Origin: Afipia carboxidovorans OM5
GTDB taxonomy: Bacteria; Pseudomonadota; Alphaproteobacteria; Rhizobiales; Xanthobacteraceae
Reading direction: 5' to 3'
Assembly: GCF_000218565.1 (NCBI RefSeq)
Contig: NC_015685.1
Location: 1 to 64,000 of the forward strand
DNA: 64,000 nucleotides
Made by a program: the position numbers and the translations under genes. Positions 8,363 through 16,651 of the stretch are shown one piece after another. Within the stretch, counting starts at the first letter, position 1; each line of letters starts with the position of its first letter. Under the pieces are notes generated by a model. The model did not search any database. It saw nothing but the letters and a program-made list of their open reading frames with translations, and was not told the DNA's origin.

Positions 8363-8506
8363 TTTCCGGTAGTTTGTGATCGCGTTCTTGAAGCAATGCG
8401 TTGTTGCGAAGATGCGTGGTAACGGCAGTGCGGTTATGGCGCATTGCCGCGGTAGCGGATTGCGATGTTACGGCTTTGCGGGATAATGGTTTTGCGGTGC
8501 TAAGGC
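8363..8506. repeat. phased array of degenerate 16-bp direct repeats (candidate centromere or iterons)
   Basis: A TGCG/TGCC core recurs at 8397, 8413, 8429, 8445, 8461, 8477 and 8493, exactly every 16 bp. The unit approximates WTTGCGNTGNTANGGC. Two weaker units precede it in the same phase (8363, 8379), and scattered relatives occur at 8348, 8539, 8563 and 8579. The array lies upstream of the parA operon and between it and mobC. Direct repeats upstream of a small ParA suggest the partition site; an iteron-type origin is the alternative. Confidence 0.65.
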
Positions 8507-8701
8507 CTTTCCTACTTGCATGATTCCAGTGTTTCGTTGATGCGGCAATCGCGATAGAGCGAAACGCGGCATTACCCAATTGCGTTATTGCCGCAATCGG
8601 TCGGGACCTTTGAGGTGCCGCGTCATTGTGGTGTGGGGTCGTCCGTACTCACGTTTTTCTGAGTCGCTGACGTTCGTGATGAGCTGAGGGCGTATAGTCA
8701 G

Positions 8702-8715
8702 TATATTAGATGTTG
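8702..8715 (+). promoter_or_regulatory. backbone operator motif, copy d (upstream of mobC)
   Basis: TATATTAGATGTTG is nearly identical to copy a, including the preceding CAG and following G. It lies about 160 bp upstream of mobC and overlaps a likely promoter region. Confidence 0.45.
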
Positions 8716-8878
8716 GTTGACAAGATACCGGTTTGTGGGCCACAAACTCGGGGGCGGCTGCTGGGCGCAGCCGAAGAAGGCGCTCACGCGCCAGGGCCGG
8801 CATCTCGTCGATGCCGGTGGGTTCGGCTCCGGCCAGGTGGCCGCGAGCCGTGCGACCGGGAAGGGGAAGGGCGCGCCG

Positions 8879-9307
8879 ATGACTCGCTCCGCCGCAGCAC
8901 CGAAGCGAAAGCCGAGACTCCGGACCGAGCTGTCTGAAGCAGACGAACAGCGTCTGCAGGCGGCCGTCGTATTGTTCGGTTTGCCGAAGGCAGAGGTTGT
9001 GCGCCGGCTGATCCGGGCGTCCATTCAGGCGGGGCCAGCCTTGTCGGCCGAGAACACTCGCGCCATCGTCGAGCTCTCCCAGCAGGTGCGTATGGTTGGC
9101 CGCAACCTGTCCCAGGTTTTGAGGGCCATCCATCGCGGCCAAGCCGTGCGGATCGAGGACACCGAACCCGTGTGGCGCGGTCTGCATGAGGTCATCGCCG
9201 CCATCAACGACGAACTGACCGAAATCACGGTCGCGTACGGTTCGAAACTTCGGCGCAGGGCGGGGCTGGCGCTACCGGCAGAGGTTTTGGGCGAGGATAT
9301 CGCATGA
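8879..9307 (+). CDS. mobC: MobC-type relaxosome accessory protein
   Basis: This 142-residue protein belongs to the MobC/relaxosome accessory group: a basic N terminus, a ribbon-helix-helix-like segment (LSEADEQRLQAAVVLFGLPKAEVVRRLIR), then VELSQQVRMVGRNLSQVLRAI, which is typical of MobC. It would bind near oriT and help the relaxase open DNA. ATG 8879 follows a purine-rich GGGAAGGGGAAGG stretch; an earlier TTG at 8717 sits in the promoter region. It overlaps the relaxase by four bases, so the two are coupled. Confidence 0.75.
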   Translation: MTRSAAAPKRKPRLRTELSEADEQRLQAAVVLFGLPKAEVVRRLIRASIQAGPALSAENTRAIVELSQQVRMVGRNLSQVLRAIHRGQAVRIEDTEPVWRGLHEVIAAINDELTEITVAYGSKLRRRAGLALPAEVLGEDIA

Positions 9308-11616
9308 ACCGCGCGGCGCAAATTGACTGGTGGCTCGAACAAGTTGAGGCCGCTCGACGATCCGTTCAAGACGCCAGTCGTGCGCGCCGCCGGCCACAGC
9401 CAGGCGCCGGGCTTGATGATGATCGGAAGCCACGCAGCGGCCGAGTCGCGCAGCTTCCGAAGACGCGGCCGGCCGATGAGATCATCCGTGGCGAAACGAT
9501 CACCGGCGGTCGGGATGAGGAGCGATCGCGAGCGCTGCCCGCCACGTCGACAGGTGGAGGCGGCGGCCGCGCGGCACCATCTCGTCCGAGCGCGCTGGCA
9601 CCTGTTGCCGGCGGCTTCGGCGGGGCGGGGCAGGGAGCGGCTGGCCGCGCCCGACAATTGGCAGCCGGCTATCAGCCCGCGGTCATCAAGGTGGTGTCCT
9701 ATGCTCGCGGCGTGGCACGCGCCACGGCGACCGGTCAGTATGTCCAACGTGAGGACGTTCCGCTCGAGACTCATGATGGGCGGATGTTGACGGACCGGGA
9801 AGCCGTGGCCGCCGAGATCAAGGCTTGGTCGCCGGACTTTTCTAAGCGTGCGGAAAGCCAGGACGTCGGCGCATTCCGTCTCAAGGTTGAGGGTGTGCTC
9901 GATACGCTGGAGGGGCGGGCGACGTACGAGAAGGCGATTGAGTCCGCCTTCTGCGGACATCGTCACGCCGCTCGCATAGACGCCGATGGATCTGGCGGCC
10001 TGGAAGCGCACATTGTCGCTGTGATGGCCGGGAGCGGCAAGGAGCGCTTCCGAATTCGAGACGGCCAGGCGGCCGATCAGGCACATGAAGCCCGACCGCG
10101 CCGTCTCGACTCGGTGTCCAATCTCGCCGTTCGCATGAGGGTCGAAGCTGCCACCGGTATTGGCGGCGACGCTGTGATGATCCGGCCGGGCGCGACCAGC
10201 CATGGTCGCGACGGCGTCACCTACAGGCTCAACAAGCTGATCGAGAAGGGCGCCGCCATCGACGACCACGGCAAAATCCTGTCCAACGTCGCCGATGCGC
10301 GCATGGCCGCGCGGGAGTGGGGACCGTCGCTTCGGTCGCAATCGGCGCGCGATACGATGCACCTGATCATGTCGGCGAAGACTGGAACCGACATTGTCGC
10401 ATTTACGGATGCGGCGCGCGCGTTCCTGCACGATCGCTTTGGCGATCATAAGTTCATATTCGGGGTCCACACTGACAAGGAATCGGCCGGGCACATCCAC
10501 GCTCACGCAGTCGTCACTGTGAAGAACGAGTCCGGTCAGAAAATCCATCCAGGTCCGGAGACCTTTCGGGAGTGGCGTGAGGTTTATGCCATGCACGCCC
10601 AGGCACAGGGCCTGAAAATCGTAGCGACCTCAGCGAAGGAGCGAGTCTCTTCCCAAAGCTATGGCGCGACGGATAAGGCCATCGTCCAGGCGGCGGATCG
10701 TCCGCGCCCCGGGCGAGAAGCGCGCGACCGCGCCTATGCCGCCGATCCCACCAACCAACGCCTCATCGACAATGCCCGGCAGCGGATCAGGGTGGCGAAA
10801 ATAAACCCGATCCGCCTGCCGATGTCCGCGCCCGATCGCAAAGTCGTCAACGAGAGCATCGTCGCCTGGAAGGCGGTTGCTGTAGAGCAGCCATCAAACA
10901 GGACGGCAAAAAATATGCTGGAACGGCTGTTGATGGCGCAGACCGTTGGGGCCATCCTTCATACGATTGGCCAGCGCGTGGAGTTTTTGACCAAGGAGGG
11001 TGAGGTGCCAATTACATCGGAGCGAATGGCTCAGGATCTACGTCTCATGAACGAGGCGGTTTCGCGGACCAGCGACCTCTTAGATGGGACGACGAAGCAA
11101 CAATTCCGCGAGATATCTGCGCGCTACCTGGAAACGCTCGCCAATCGCGTTGATCTCCAGCGCATGCAGGAACGTGGCGTACAGCAACTCAGCCGGTCGG
11201 AGGTCGAAGCCGTCGTTGGTGCGAAAGCCGAACGGCTTATCGAGCGTGCCCGGGAGATTCGCATCAAGGAAGAACGTGAAGCGGCGTCCGCTGAACATGT
11301 CGCAAGTCGTGCAATCGATGCGGCGCGCCGGCAAGAGGCGAGTGGCGGCATTGATCCCACCTCCCAAGAGGAACTGCGCGCGGAAAGGGCCATCGTTGTC
11401 GGATCGCAACAATCGGCGGCACGTGAAGCTCGGGAGGCGGCCGCGGCTGTCGAGGCTGCGCGGGCGATCGCAGAACACCCGGCGCAGCCGCTGCCAACGT
11501 CCTTGATCAAGAACGATGCCTTGGCAAAACTCCGCGCGGAACAGGAAAAAGTTGTGCGAGAGCTCGAAGCGGAAAAGCCTAGCTTGCAAGCAATCAAGGG
11601 CCAAAGGCGCAGTTGA
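9304..11616 (+). CDS. conjugative relaxase (VirD2-like, MOBP type)
   Basis: This 770-residue relaxase would nick oriT and pilot the strand during mobilisation. The N-terminal part has VVSYARGVARATATGQYV, a likely catalytic Tyr region near residues 130-150. The metal-binding three-His motif GHIHAHAVV is near 396-403, preceded by FIFGVHTDKES. The C-terminal 300 residues are charged and helical with no helicase motif. No coupling protein or type IV secretion gene is in the window, so on this evidence the plasmid is at least mobilisable. Family is assigned from motif III; the exact MOB class is less certain. Confidence 0.8.
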   Translation: MNRAAQIDWWLEQVEAARRSVQDASRARRRPQPGAGLDDDRKPRSGRVAQLPKTRPADEIIRGETITGGRDEERSRALPATSTGGGGGRAAPSRPSALAPVAGGFGGAGQGAAGRARQLAAGYQPAVIKVVSYARGVARATATGQYVQREDVPLETHDGRMLTDREAVAAEIKAWSPDFSKRAESQDVGAFRLKVEGVLDTLEGRATYEKAIESAFCGHRHAARIDADGSGGLEAHIVAVMAGSGKERFRIRDGQAADQAHEARPRRLDSVSNLAVRMRVEAATGIGGDAVMIRPGATSHGRDGVTYRLNKLIEKGAAIDDHGKILSNVADARMAAREWGPSLRSQSARDTMHLIMSAKTGTDIVAFTDAARAFLHDRFGDHKFIFGVHTDKESAGHIHAHAVVTVKNESGQKIHPGPETFREWREVYAMHAQAQGLKIVATSAKERVSSQSYGATDKAIVQAADRPRPGREARDRAYAADPTNQRLIDNARQRIRVAKINPIRLPMSAPDRKVVNESIVAWKAVAVEQPSNRTAKNMLERLLMAQTVGAILHTIGQRVEFLTKEGEVPITSERMAQDLRLMNEAVSRTSDLLDGTTKQQFREISARYLETLANRVDLQRMQERGVQQLSRSEVEAVVGAKAERLIERAREIRIKEEREAASAEHVASRAIDAARRQEASGGIDPTSQEELRAERAIVVGSQQSAAREAREAAAAVEAARAIAEHPAQPLPTSLIKNDALAKLRAEQEKVVRELEAEKPSLQAIKGQRRS

Positions 11617-11744
11617 GCGCTAACCACCGCGAGCGATTTCTGAAGGCTCGCCGAGCAGTGACTGCTGCCGCATTTGAGAGTATCGACGACAATGGAGGCG
11701 CTCACAGAATGTGAGAATGCTCCCTGGAGTCTGCGACGAAGATC

Positions 11745-12485
11745 TTAGCCCAAAATCTTCAGACGCATCGCGATTGCAATTGCGTGGGGCTTATTGACGG
11801 CGTTAAGTTTCTCGCGTGCTGAAGTGATGTGCTTTGTTACTGTTGACCGAGAAATGCCGAGAATGACGGATATTTCCCAATCTGTTTTTCCTTCCCCGGC
11901 CCAAAGAAGACAGTCAAGCTCCCGGGGCGAGAGCGTTTTATTGCACGTTGGTCTCGGGCGGCGCAAATACAACCAATGACCGATGGCGAAATTTGCGAGA
12001 AAAATAAGGGCTGATCGGTCACGATTGCTGAGGTCGTCCCTTGCTCCGCCGAATGATAATGCCGCAATCCGCTGGTCTAGCGTCGTGATGGGGATCACGA
12101 AACCTTCAACCAACCCAAAGTCGGCAGCCTCACCTCCGACAGCCCGCACGTTGTCTGGTTCGGGACAGGATTTATAACTTTCCGACCAGGAAAATGCATT
12201 TCGATCTTTTTGAAGACGACCAACAATCGGATCGCGCGGAAGATAGTTTTGATCGAGGTATCTGGCTGCCCAGCCATCAGGGAAATATTGCACGACCGCG
12301 CGAGCTTGAATTTCGGCCTTTGAATTTCGCATGCCACCCGGTGGTACGATTCCGCCAAATACCGATGCAAATCCGTAACTTTTGGCGATGTCTATAAGAC
12401 AATTTTTAAGAGCGCCCTCATCGACTGCTTGCTCTATCAGCGAGATAATTTCCCAAGTGCTCCAAAATAAGTCTGTCATTCTCAA
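11745..12485 (-). CDS. LuxR-type quorum-sensing regulator without an adjacent luxI
   Basis: This 246-residue protein has an N-terminal autoinducer-binding domain and a C-terminal LuxR helix-turn-helix (LSPRELDCLLWAGEGKTDWEISVILGISRSTV is one continuous block, split here only by description). All five acyl-homoserine-lactone pocket residues of TraR are present with the right spacing: W72, Y76, D85, W100 and G128 (TraR W57, Y61, D70, W85, G113). No synthase gene lies in the window, so it is a solo receptor here. It could sense AHLs made elsewhere and control transfer; targets are not visible. Confidence 0.87.
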   Translation of the reverse strand: MRMTDLFWSTWEIISLIEQAVDEGALKNCLIDIAKSYGFASVFGGIVPPGGMRNSKAEIQARAVVQYFPDGWAARYLDQNYLPRDPIVGRLQKDRNAFSWSESYKSCPEPDNVRAVGGEAADFGLVEGFVIPITTLDQRIAALSFGGARDDLSNRDRSALIFLANFAIGHWLYLRRPRPTCNKTLSPRELDCLLWAGEGKTDWEISVILGISRSTVTKHITSAREKLNAVNKPHAIAIAMRLKILG

Positions 12486-12931
12486 GCCATTTTACGACTG
12501 ATTGCAGTCCCTACTGTCTCGGCGCGTACAAAAACTCAGAAATTATCGTCAGTGAAAAATTCTCGCGCGGAGGCGCGAGTAAGGAAGGGAGGACGTTGCT
12601 CGATATAGCGGTCGAGCAGCGAGCCAACAAACCAAAAAAATCTTGCGCGCGTGCAATCAAGATGAGAGAGTAATGTTCTCCGCTCGCGCTCCTTCATAGG
12701 TGTTTGTTCTCGCGTGCACTCATGCGCAATGAGTCCTGGCTAGGCCTTTGCGCAGCTGCATTAATGCAAAGCATGTTGATCCCTTGCTAATCCGTTCAAG
12801 AGTCGCCATTCGACAGGAGCATCGAGCGGCTTCGGCGCGAGGGAGGCGCAGTATGCTCGATTGCCTTGAAATAGGCGAACCTGGCTCGGTCGAGTCAGAC
12901 GTTTTTGCAATGTTTGCAATGTCTGAAACGT
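12486..12931. other. intergenic region between luxR and copA
   Basis: No gene is supported. It contains a GACTG-N4-CAGTC dyad just upstream of luxR (12496-12509), a hairpin at 12562-12579 and a short TTTGCAATG tandem near 12904-12921. The small open frame at 12748-12942 has no recognisable features. Confidence 0.4.
12562..12579 (-). terminator. rho-independent terminator on the minus strand
   Basis: A perfect 7-bp stem CTCGCGC/GCGCGAG with a 4-nt loop is followed on the minus strand by AATTTTTC. It would stop transcripts leaving the copA ATPase before luxR, though it lies about 350 bp after the copA stop. Confidence 0.5.
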
Positions 12932-15373
12932 TCAGAATCTGACCACCCGTAAGCGCAGCGCGTTTCCGACCACGCTTACCGACGACAGCGCCATCGCCGC
13001 TGCAGCAATGATCGGCGACAGTAGTAGACCGAACACCGGATACAACACGCCCGCTGCGATCGGTATTCCGGCGGCGTTGTAGATGAAGGCAAAGAACAGG
13101 TTCTGACGGATGTTGGCCATGGTCGCTTCCGACAGGAGGCGCGCGCGGACGATGCCGCCGAGGTCGCCCTTCAACAGGGTTACCCCGGCACTTTCCATCG
13201 CGACGTCGGTCCCTGTGCCCATTGCGATTCCGACTTCGGCCGCAGCGAGGGCAGGGGCGTCGTTTACGCCGTCCCCCGCCATGGCGACGATTCGGCCAGC
13301 CTTCTGTAGCTTGCTTACAACCGCGCTCTTCTGGTCGGGCAGAACTTCCGCCTCGACCTCCGAAATGCCGAGCCGCTTCGCGACAGCATTGGCAGTCGTC
13401 CTGTTGTCTCCGGTCAGCATGATGACCTTGATGCCGTCCGCGGCCAGCGCCCTCAAGGCATCGGGCGTCGATGGTTTGATGGGATCGGCGATGGCGAAGA
13501 GCCCCGCCAGCTTTCCGTCGACCGCGATATTGATCACGGTGGCACCGTCGCCGCGGAGCGCTTCGGCCTGCGCTTCCATCGATCGGGTTTCGACGCCGAG
13601 CGACTGCAGGTAGCCGACATTGCCGAGCAGCACATTGTTGCTGTCGACCTTGCCCGTCACGCCCTTACCCGTCGGCGAGTCGAACTCCTCCACGTTCGCC
13701 AGCACCAGATTGCGCTCCTTGGCGGCACGAACCATGGCGTCGGCCAGCGGATGCTCGCTGGCGCGCTCGACGCTCGCGGCGAAACGCAACAGATCGTCCT
13801 CCCCGAATTCGGGAGAAGTCACGATGGAGACGACCTTTGGCTTGCCTTCGGTCAGGGTGCCCGTCTTGTCGACGACGAGCGTATCGATCTTTTCCATGCG
13901 TTCGAGCGCTTCGGCGTTCTTGATCAGGACACCGACCTGCGCGCCACGCCCGACGCCGACCATGATCGACATCGGGGTCGCCAGACCGAGGGCGCAGGGA
14001 CAGGCGATGATCAGAACGCTGACGGCCGCGACGAGACCAAACGCCAGACGAGGTTCGGGGCCGACCATGGCCCAGACCACGAAGGCGACGAGCGCGGCCA
14101 CGATCACCGCGGGCACGAACCAGCCCGCGACCTGATCGGCGAGGCGCTGGATCGGCGCCCGCGACCGTTGGGCCTGCGCAACCATCTGCACGATCTGCGA
14201 CAACACCGTATCGCGGCCGACCTTTTCGGCCTGCATCACGAAACTTCCGGATTGATTGAGCGTTCCGGCGATCACCTTGGCACCGGTTTCCTTGGTCACG
14301 GGCATCGACTCTCCGGTCACCAGGGATTCATCGACCGATGAACGTCCTTCGAGAATGACGCCGTCGACCGGGACTTTTTCGCCGGGACGGACGCGCAGCC
14401 TGTCGCCGACGTTCAGGCCGTCGAGCGGGACTTCGTGGTCGGTGCCGTCCTCCGCAACGAGGCGCGCCGTCTTCGGAGCGAGGTCGAGCAGAGCCTTGAT
14501 CGCGCCCGACGTTGCCTCGCGGGCACGCAATTCGAGCACCTGGCCCAACAGCACCAGGACGGTGATCACCGCCGCCGCTTCGAAATAGACGGCGACGGCG
14601 CCATCATGGCTGCGAAACGCGGGCGGAAAGACCTGCGGGGCGACGGTCGCGACGACGCTGTAGGCGTAAGCGACGCCGGTCCCCATCGCAATCAGGGTGA
14701 ACATGTTGAGGTTGCGGGTCACCAGCGACTGCCAGCCGCGCACGAAGAACGGCCAACCCGCCCAGATCACGACGGGTGTCGCCGAGACGAGTTGAATCCA
14801 GTTCGACAATGTTGGGGCGACCCAGCCGTGGCTGCCGACCAGATGGCCGCCCATCTCGAGGACGACCGCAGGCAGCGCGAGTACGAGGCCGATCCAGAAC
14901 CGCCGGGTCATGTCCGCCAGTTCGGGATTCGGCGCGGCGTCCAGCGTTGCCACTTCGGGCTCAAGAGCCATTCCGCAGATAGGGCAACTGCCGGGACCGA
15001 TCTGCCTGATTTCCGGATGCATCGGGCATATGTAAACGGTGCCTTCCGGAACAGGTTCTTTCGGCGCGGCCTTGGACTTGTCGAGGTAGGTTTCCGGGGC
15101 GGCCGCGAACTTCGTGCGACAGTTTGCCGAACAGAAATGATAGGTGCGACCTTGGTAATCGAACCGGTGCTTGCTCGTTGCCGGGTCGACGGTCATCCCG
15201 CAAACCGGGTCAAGAACCTTACCGCTTTCCGCAGGAGGTTGATCATGTTCATGATCGCCGTGGGCCTGGCCGCCATGACCGCCGCAGCAAGCCGATCCGG
15301 TTTCATGTCCCGGAGTTGCCGTCGAGGAACGGATGGGCTGGCCCATGGAACTTGCGTTTCGCGCCCCGGTCAT
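12932..15373 (-). CDS. copA: Cu(I)-exporting P1B-type ATPase (CopA-like)
   Basis: This 813-residue ATPase pumps Cu(I) or Ag(I) from the cytoplasm. Its N terminus is unusual: a His/Cys-rich stretch (about 20-45), a YHS domain (about 55-97, DPVCGM and YHFCSANC) and a heavy-metal-binding finger (about 114-138, CPMHPEI and CPICGM) in place of a classical HMA repeat. The core has CPCALGLATP (near 456), the phosphorylation motif DKTGTLTEG (near 500), SEHPL, and Cu(I)-site residues YN in TM7 and M-x-x-SS-type ALSSVSVV in TM8. It is divergent from csoR, with a CsoR-type operator between them. GAGGAG precedes the start. Confidence 0.93.
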   Translation of the reverse strand: MTGARNASSMGQPIRSSTATPGHETGSACCGGHGGQAHGDHEHDQPPAESGKVLDPVCGMTVDPATSKHRFDYQGRTYHFCSANCRTKFAAAPETYLDKSKAAPKEPVPEGTVYICPMHPEIRQIGPGSCPICGMALEPEVATLDAAPNPELADMTRRFWIGLVLALPAVVLEMGGHLVGSHGWVAPTLSNWIQLVSATPVVIWAGWPFFVRGWQSLVTRNLNMFTLIAMGTGVAYAYSVVATVAPQVFPPAFRSHDGAVAVYFEAAAVITVLVLLGQVLELRAREATSGAIKALLDLAPKTARLVAEDGTDHEVPLDGLNVGDRLRVRPGEKVPVDGVILEGRSSVDESLVTGESMPVTKETGAKVIAGTLNQSGSFVMQAEKVGRDTVLSQIVQMVAQAQRSRAPIQRLADQVAGWFVPAVIVAALVAFVVWAMVGPEPRLAFGLVAAVSVLIIACPCALGLATPMSIMVGVGRGAQVGVLIKNAEALERMEKIDTLVVDKTGTLTEGKPKVVSIVTSPEFGEDDLLRFAASVERASEHPLADAMVRAAKERNLVLANVEEFDSPTGKGVTGKVDSNNVLLGNVGYLQSLGVETRSMEAQAEALRGDGATVINIAVDGKLAGLFAIADPIKPSTPDALRALAADGIKVIMLTGDNRTTANAVAKRLGISEVEAEVLPDQKSAVVSKLQKAGRIVAMAGDGVNDAPALAAAEVGIAMGTGTDVAMESAGVTLLKGDLGGIVRARLLSEATMANIRQNLFFAFIYNAAGIPIAAGVLYPVFGLLLSPIIAAAAMALSSVSVVGNALRLRVVRF

Positions 15374-15391
15374 CTAGGTCTCCTCATAGGC

Positions 15392-15420
15392 TTGTAACCG
15401 ATACCCAGTAGGGGTATATA
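15392..15420 (+). promoter_or_regulatory. csoR promoter with CsoR operator in its spacer
   Basis: TTGTAA (15392-15397), a 17-bp spacer and TATATA (15415-15420) form a plus-strand promoter. The spacer and -10 contain the dyad ATACCC-AGTA-GGGGTAT (15401-15417), the G/C-flanked TACCC/GGGTA type bound by CsoR. A repressor here would block csoR and probably copA. The predicted transcription start falls at or near the csoR ATG (15427). Confidence 0.65.
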
Positions 15421-15426
15421 GGACAG

Positions 15427-15702
15427 ATGCGAAAAGACATCAAGACGTCGTGCCAGAAGCGCCTCAGCAGAATTGAGGGACAGGTGCGCGGCCTCGCCAG
15501 GATGGTGGAGGAAGACCGCTATTGCATCGATATCGTAACGCAGATCTCCGCCGTTCGCGCCGCACTGCGCCGCGTCGAGGAGGAGGTCTTGAAGGATCAT
15601 GTCGCCCACTGCGTCGAGCACGCGATCGCGAGCGGCGACAAGGCGGATCAGCGCCGCAAAATCGCGGAATTGATGGCAGTGGTGGGACGTGCGGAACGAT
15701 GA
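15427..15702 (+). CDS. csoR: CsoR/RcnR-family copper-sensing repressor
   Basis: This 91-residue all-helical repressor (DUF156) releases DNA when it binds Cu(I). It starts with KRLSRIEGQVRGLARMVEEDRYCIDIVTQI, described here as the family signature in two overlapping parts, and carries the Cys-His-Cys ligand set: C in YCID, then H and C in DHVAHC. It is divergent from the Cu ATPase, with a dyad in between. The pattern favours CsoR (Cu) over RcnR (Ni/Co) or FrmR. AGGA lies four bases from the ATG, but the promoter predicts a very short leader. Confidence 0.88.
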   Translation: MRKDIKTSCQKRLSRIEGQVRGLARMVEEDRYCIDIVTQISAVRAALRRVEEEVLKDHVAHCVEHAIASGDKADQRRKIAELMAVVGRAER

Positions 15703-15786
15703 ATGTCCCGGTTCCGTCTTGGCGATACGAAGATTCGCGACTATGATTCCGAATTCGGGCGGCAAATCGAAAGCATTGACGCATTG

Positions 15787-16263
15787 ATGTTGGTCGGACT
15801 TACCAGAACGCAACGACGGAGAGCAGGGTGGTTCGTCGCCCTGGCTTATCTGTTTTGCGTGTTGGCGCCGACGCTGTCCTTCGCCTTGCCCGGCAGTCAG
15901 GCTACGCCTTATTGCCTGACCGACGAGGATCACGTGCCGGGCATGGCCCACGACCATCATGAAGGCGCCATGCACGTCCACAAGGATGGACATGCCCATC
16001 ATCATTCCGGCGTCCAGGTCCACGCGGATTCCTCCGCGGACCATGATGCGAAGCCGGTTGCGCTGAAGAGCGACGCCGGTCCGGTAAAAGCGCCGCATGC
16101 GGCGGATGGAAAGTGCTGTGGCCTGATGTGCGTCACCGCGCTTCCCGCAACCCTCGTCACGGTGGCAAAGCCGCCCGTGCCGAACGCCGTCCGCGTATCC
16201 GACAACCATCGGAAGCTGGCGGACAACGCGCCCTCTCGGCTTTATCGTCCCCCCAATTCCTGA
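15787..16263 (+). CDS. His-rich exported protein of the copper cluster
   Basis: Function not recognised. With ATG 15787 the protein has 158 residues. A signal peptide or membrane anchor (WFVALAYLFCVLAPTLSFA) is followed by a His-rich segment with HDHH, HVHKDGHAHHH and further HxH repeats, then a Cys cluster (KCCGLMC). This suggests periplasmic copper binding. An ATG at 15703, directly after the csoR stop, would add 28 residues before the signal sequence. It sits between csoR and the efflux genes on the same strand and is probably cotranscribed. The copper role is inferred. Confidence 0.6.
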   Translation: MLVGLTRTQRRRAGWFVALAYLFCVLAPTLSFALPGSQATPYCLTDEDHVPGMAHDHHEGAMHVHKDGHAHHHSGVQVHADSSADHDAKPVALKSDAGPVKAPHAADGKCCGLMCVTALPATLVTVAKPPVPNAVRVSDNHRKLADNAPSRLYRPPNS

Positions 16264-16342
16264 CCTGACCACAGCATGACGCGGTGCCGTGCCCGTGCCG
16301 GGCACGTGCGCCCGTGGTCCATCGTCAGTTCAGGGGATTTTT

Positions 16343-16642
16343 ATGTCAGCGCAAATTGGGGCGACTGTCGCCACCGTTGGTTGGGTGGTGCGCGGAATAT
16401 TCAGAAAAAAACTTGGGACATTCGCAGGGGTGGCTTTGGCGGTCATGACCTTGGGCGGCTGCGCGGTCCCGCTTGCGCCGCTCGTCGGCACGGACCCCGC
16501 TGATCCCGGGGCCAAGGTTGCGGGCGTCGGCTATCGGTCGACCATCGCCCCTTATGCCAGCCTTCGCCCGACGACGCCCTCCAGCTGGAAGGAGCAGAAC
16601 CAGAGCGTCACGCCGTCACCAAAATCCGGACATGAGCATTAG
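16343..16642 (+). CDS. small lipoprotein of the copper cluster
   Basis: This 99-residue lipoprotein has a hydrophobic leader ending in a lipobox (VMTLGGC, Cys near residue 36), then AVPLAPLVGTDPADPGAKV and a His-containing tail (SGHEH). ATG 16343 is preferred over 16289 because it places the signal sequence near the N terminus. It lies 10 bp before the TolC-family gene and likely belongs to the same transcript. Small lipoproteins of this form accompany TolC-type genes in metal efflux clusters; its exact role is unknown. Confidence 0.6.
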   Translation: MSAQIGATVATVGWVVRGIFRKKLGTFAGVALAVMTLGGCAVPLAPLVGTDPADPGAKVAGVGYRSTIAPYASLRPTTPSSWKEQNQSVTPSPKSGHEH

Positions 16643-16651
16643 GAGCACGTC

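Noticed and set aside
8595..8878. oriT upstream of mobC
   Set aside because: The region is the likely place, but I found no recognisable nic consensus such as ATCCTG with an inverted repeat, so I do not place oriT.
9025..10596. 523-codon open frame on the minus strand
   Set aside because: It lies antisense to mobC and the relaxase, shows no family motif, and the opposite frame has clear relaxase motifs. It is a shadow of GC-rich coding DNA.
12496..12509. lux box upstream of luxR
   Set aside because: GACTG-N4-CAGTC is only a short dyad and lies within about 25 bp of the start codon. It is noted in the intergenic entry but is too weak to call a lux box.
15393..15399. TGTAACC upstream of csoR as a seventh ECF promoter
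   Set aside because: No CGAA follows at 16 bp; the downstream sequence is TATATAG. The bases are better explained as the -35 of a CsoR-controlled sigma-70 promoter.
16289..16305. GTGCCCG/CGGGCAC hairpin as a terminator
   Set aside because: The stem is perfect but no U-run follows and the lipoprotein gene begins downstream on the same strand. It may be a pause site at most.
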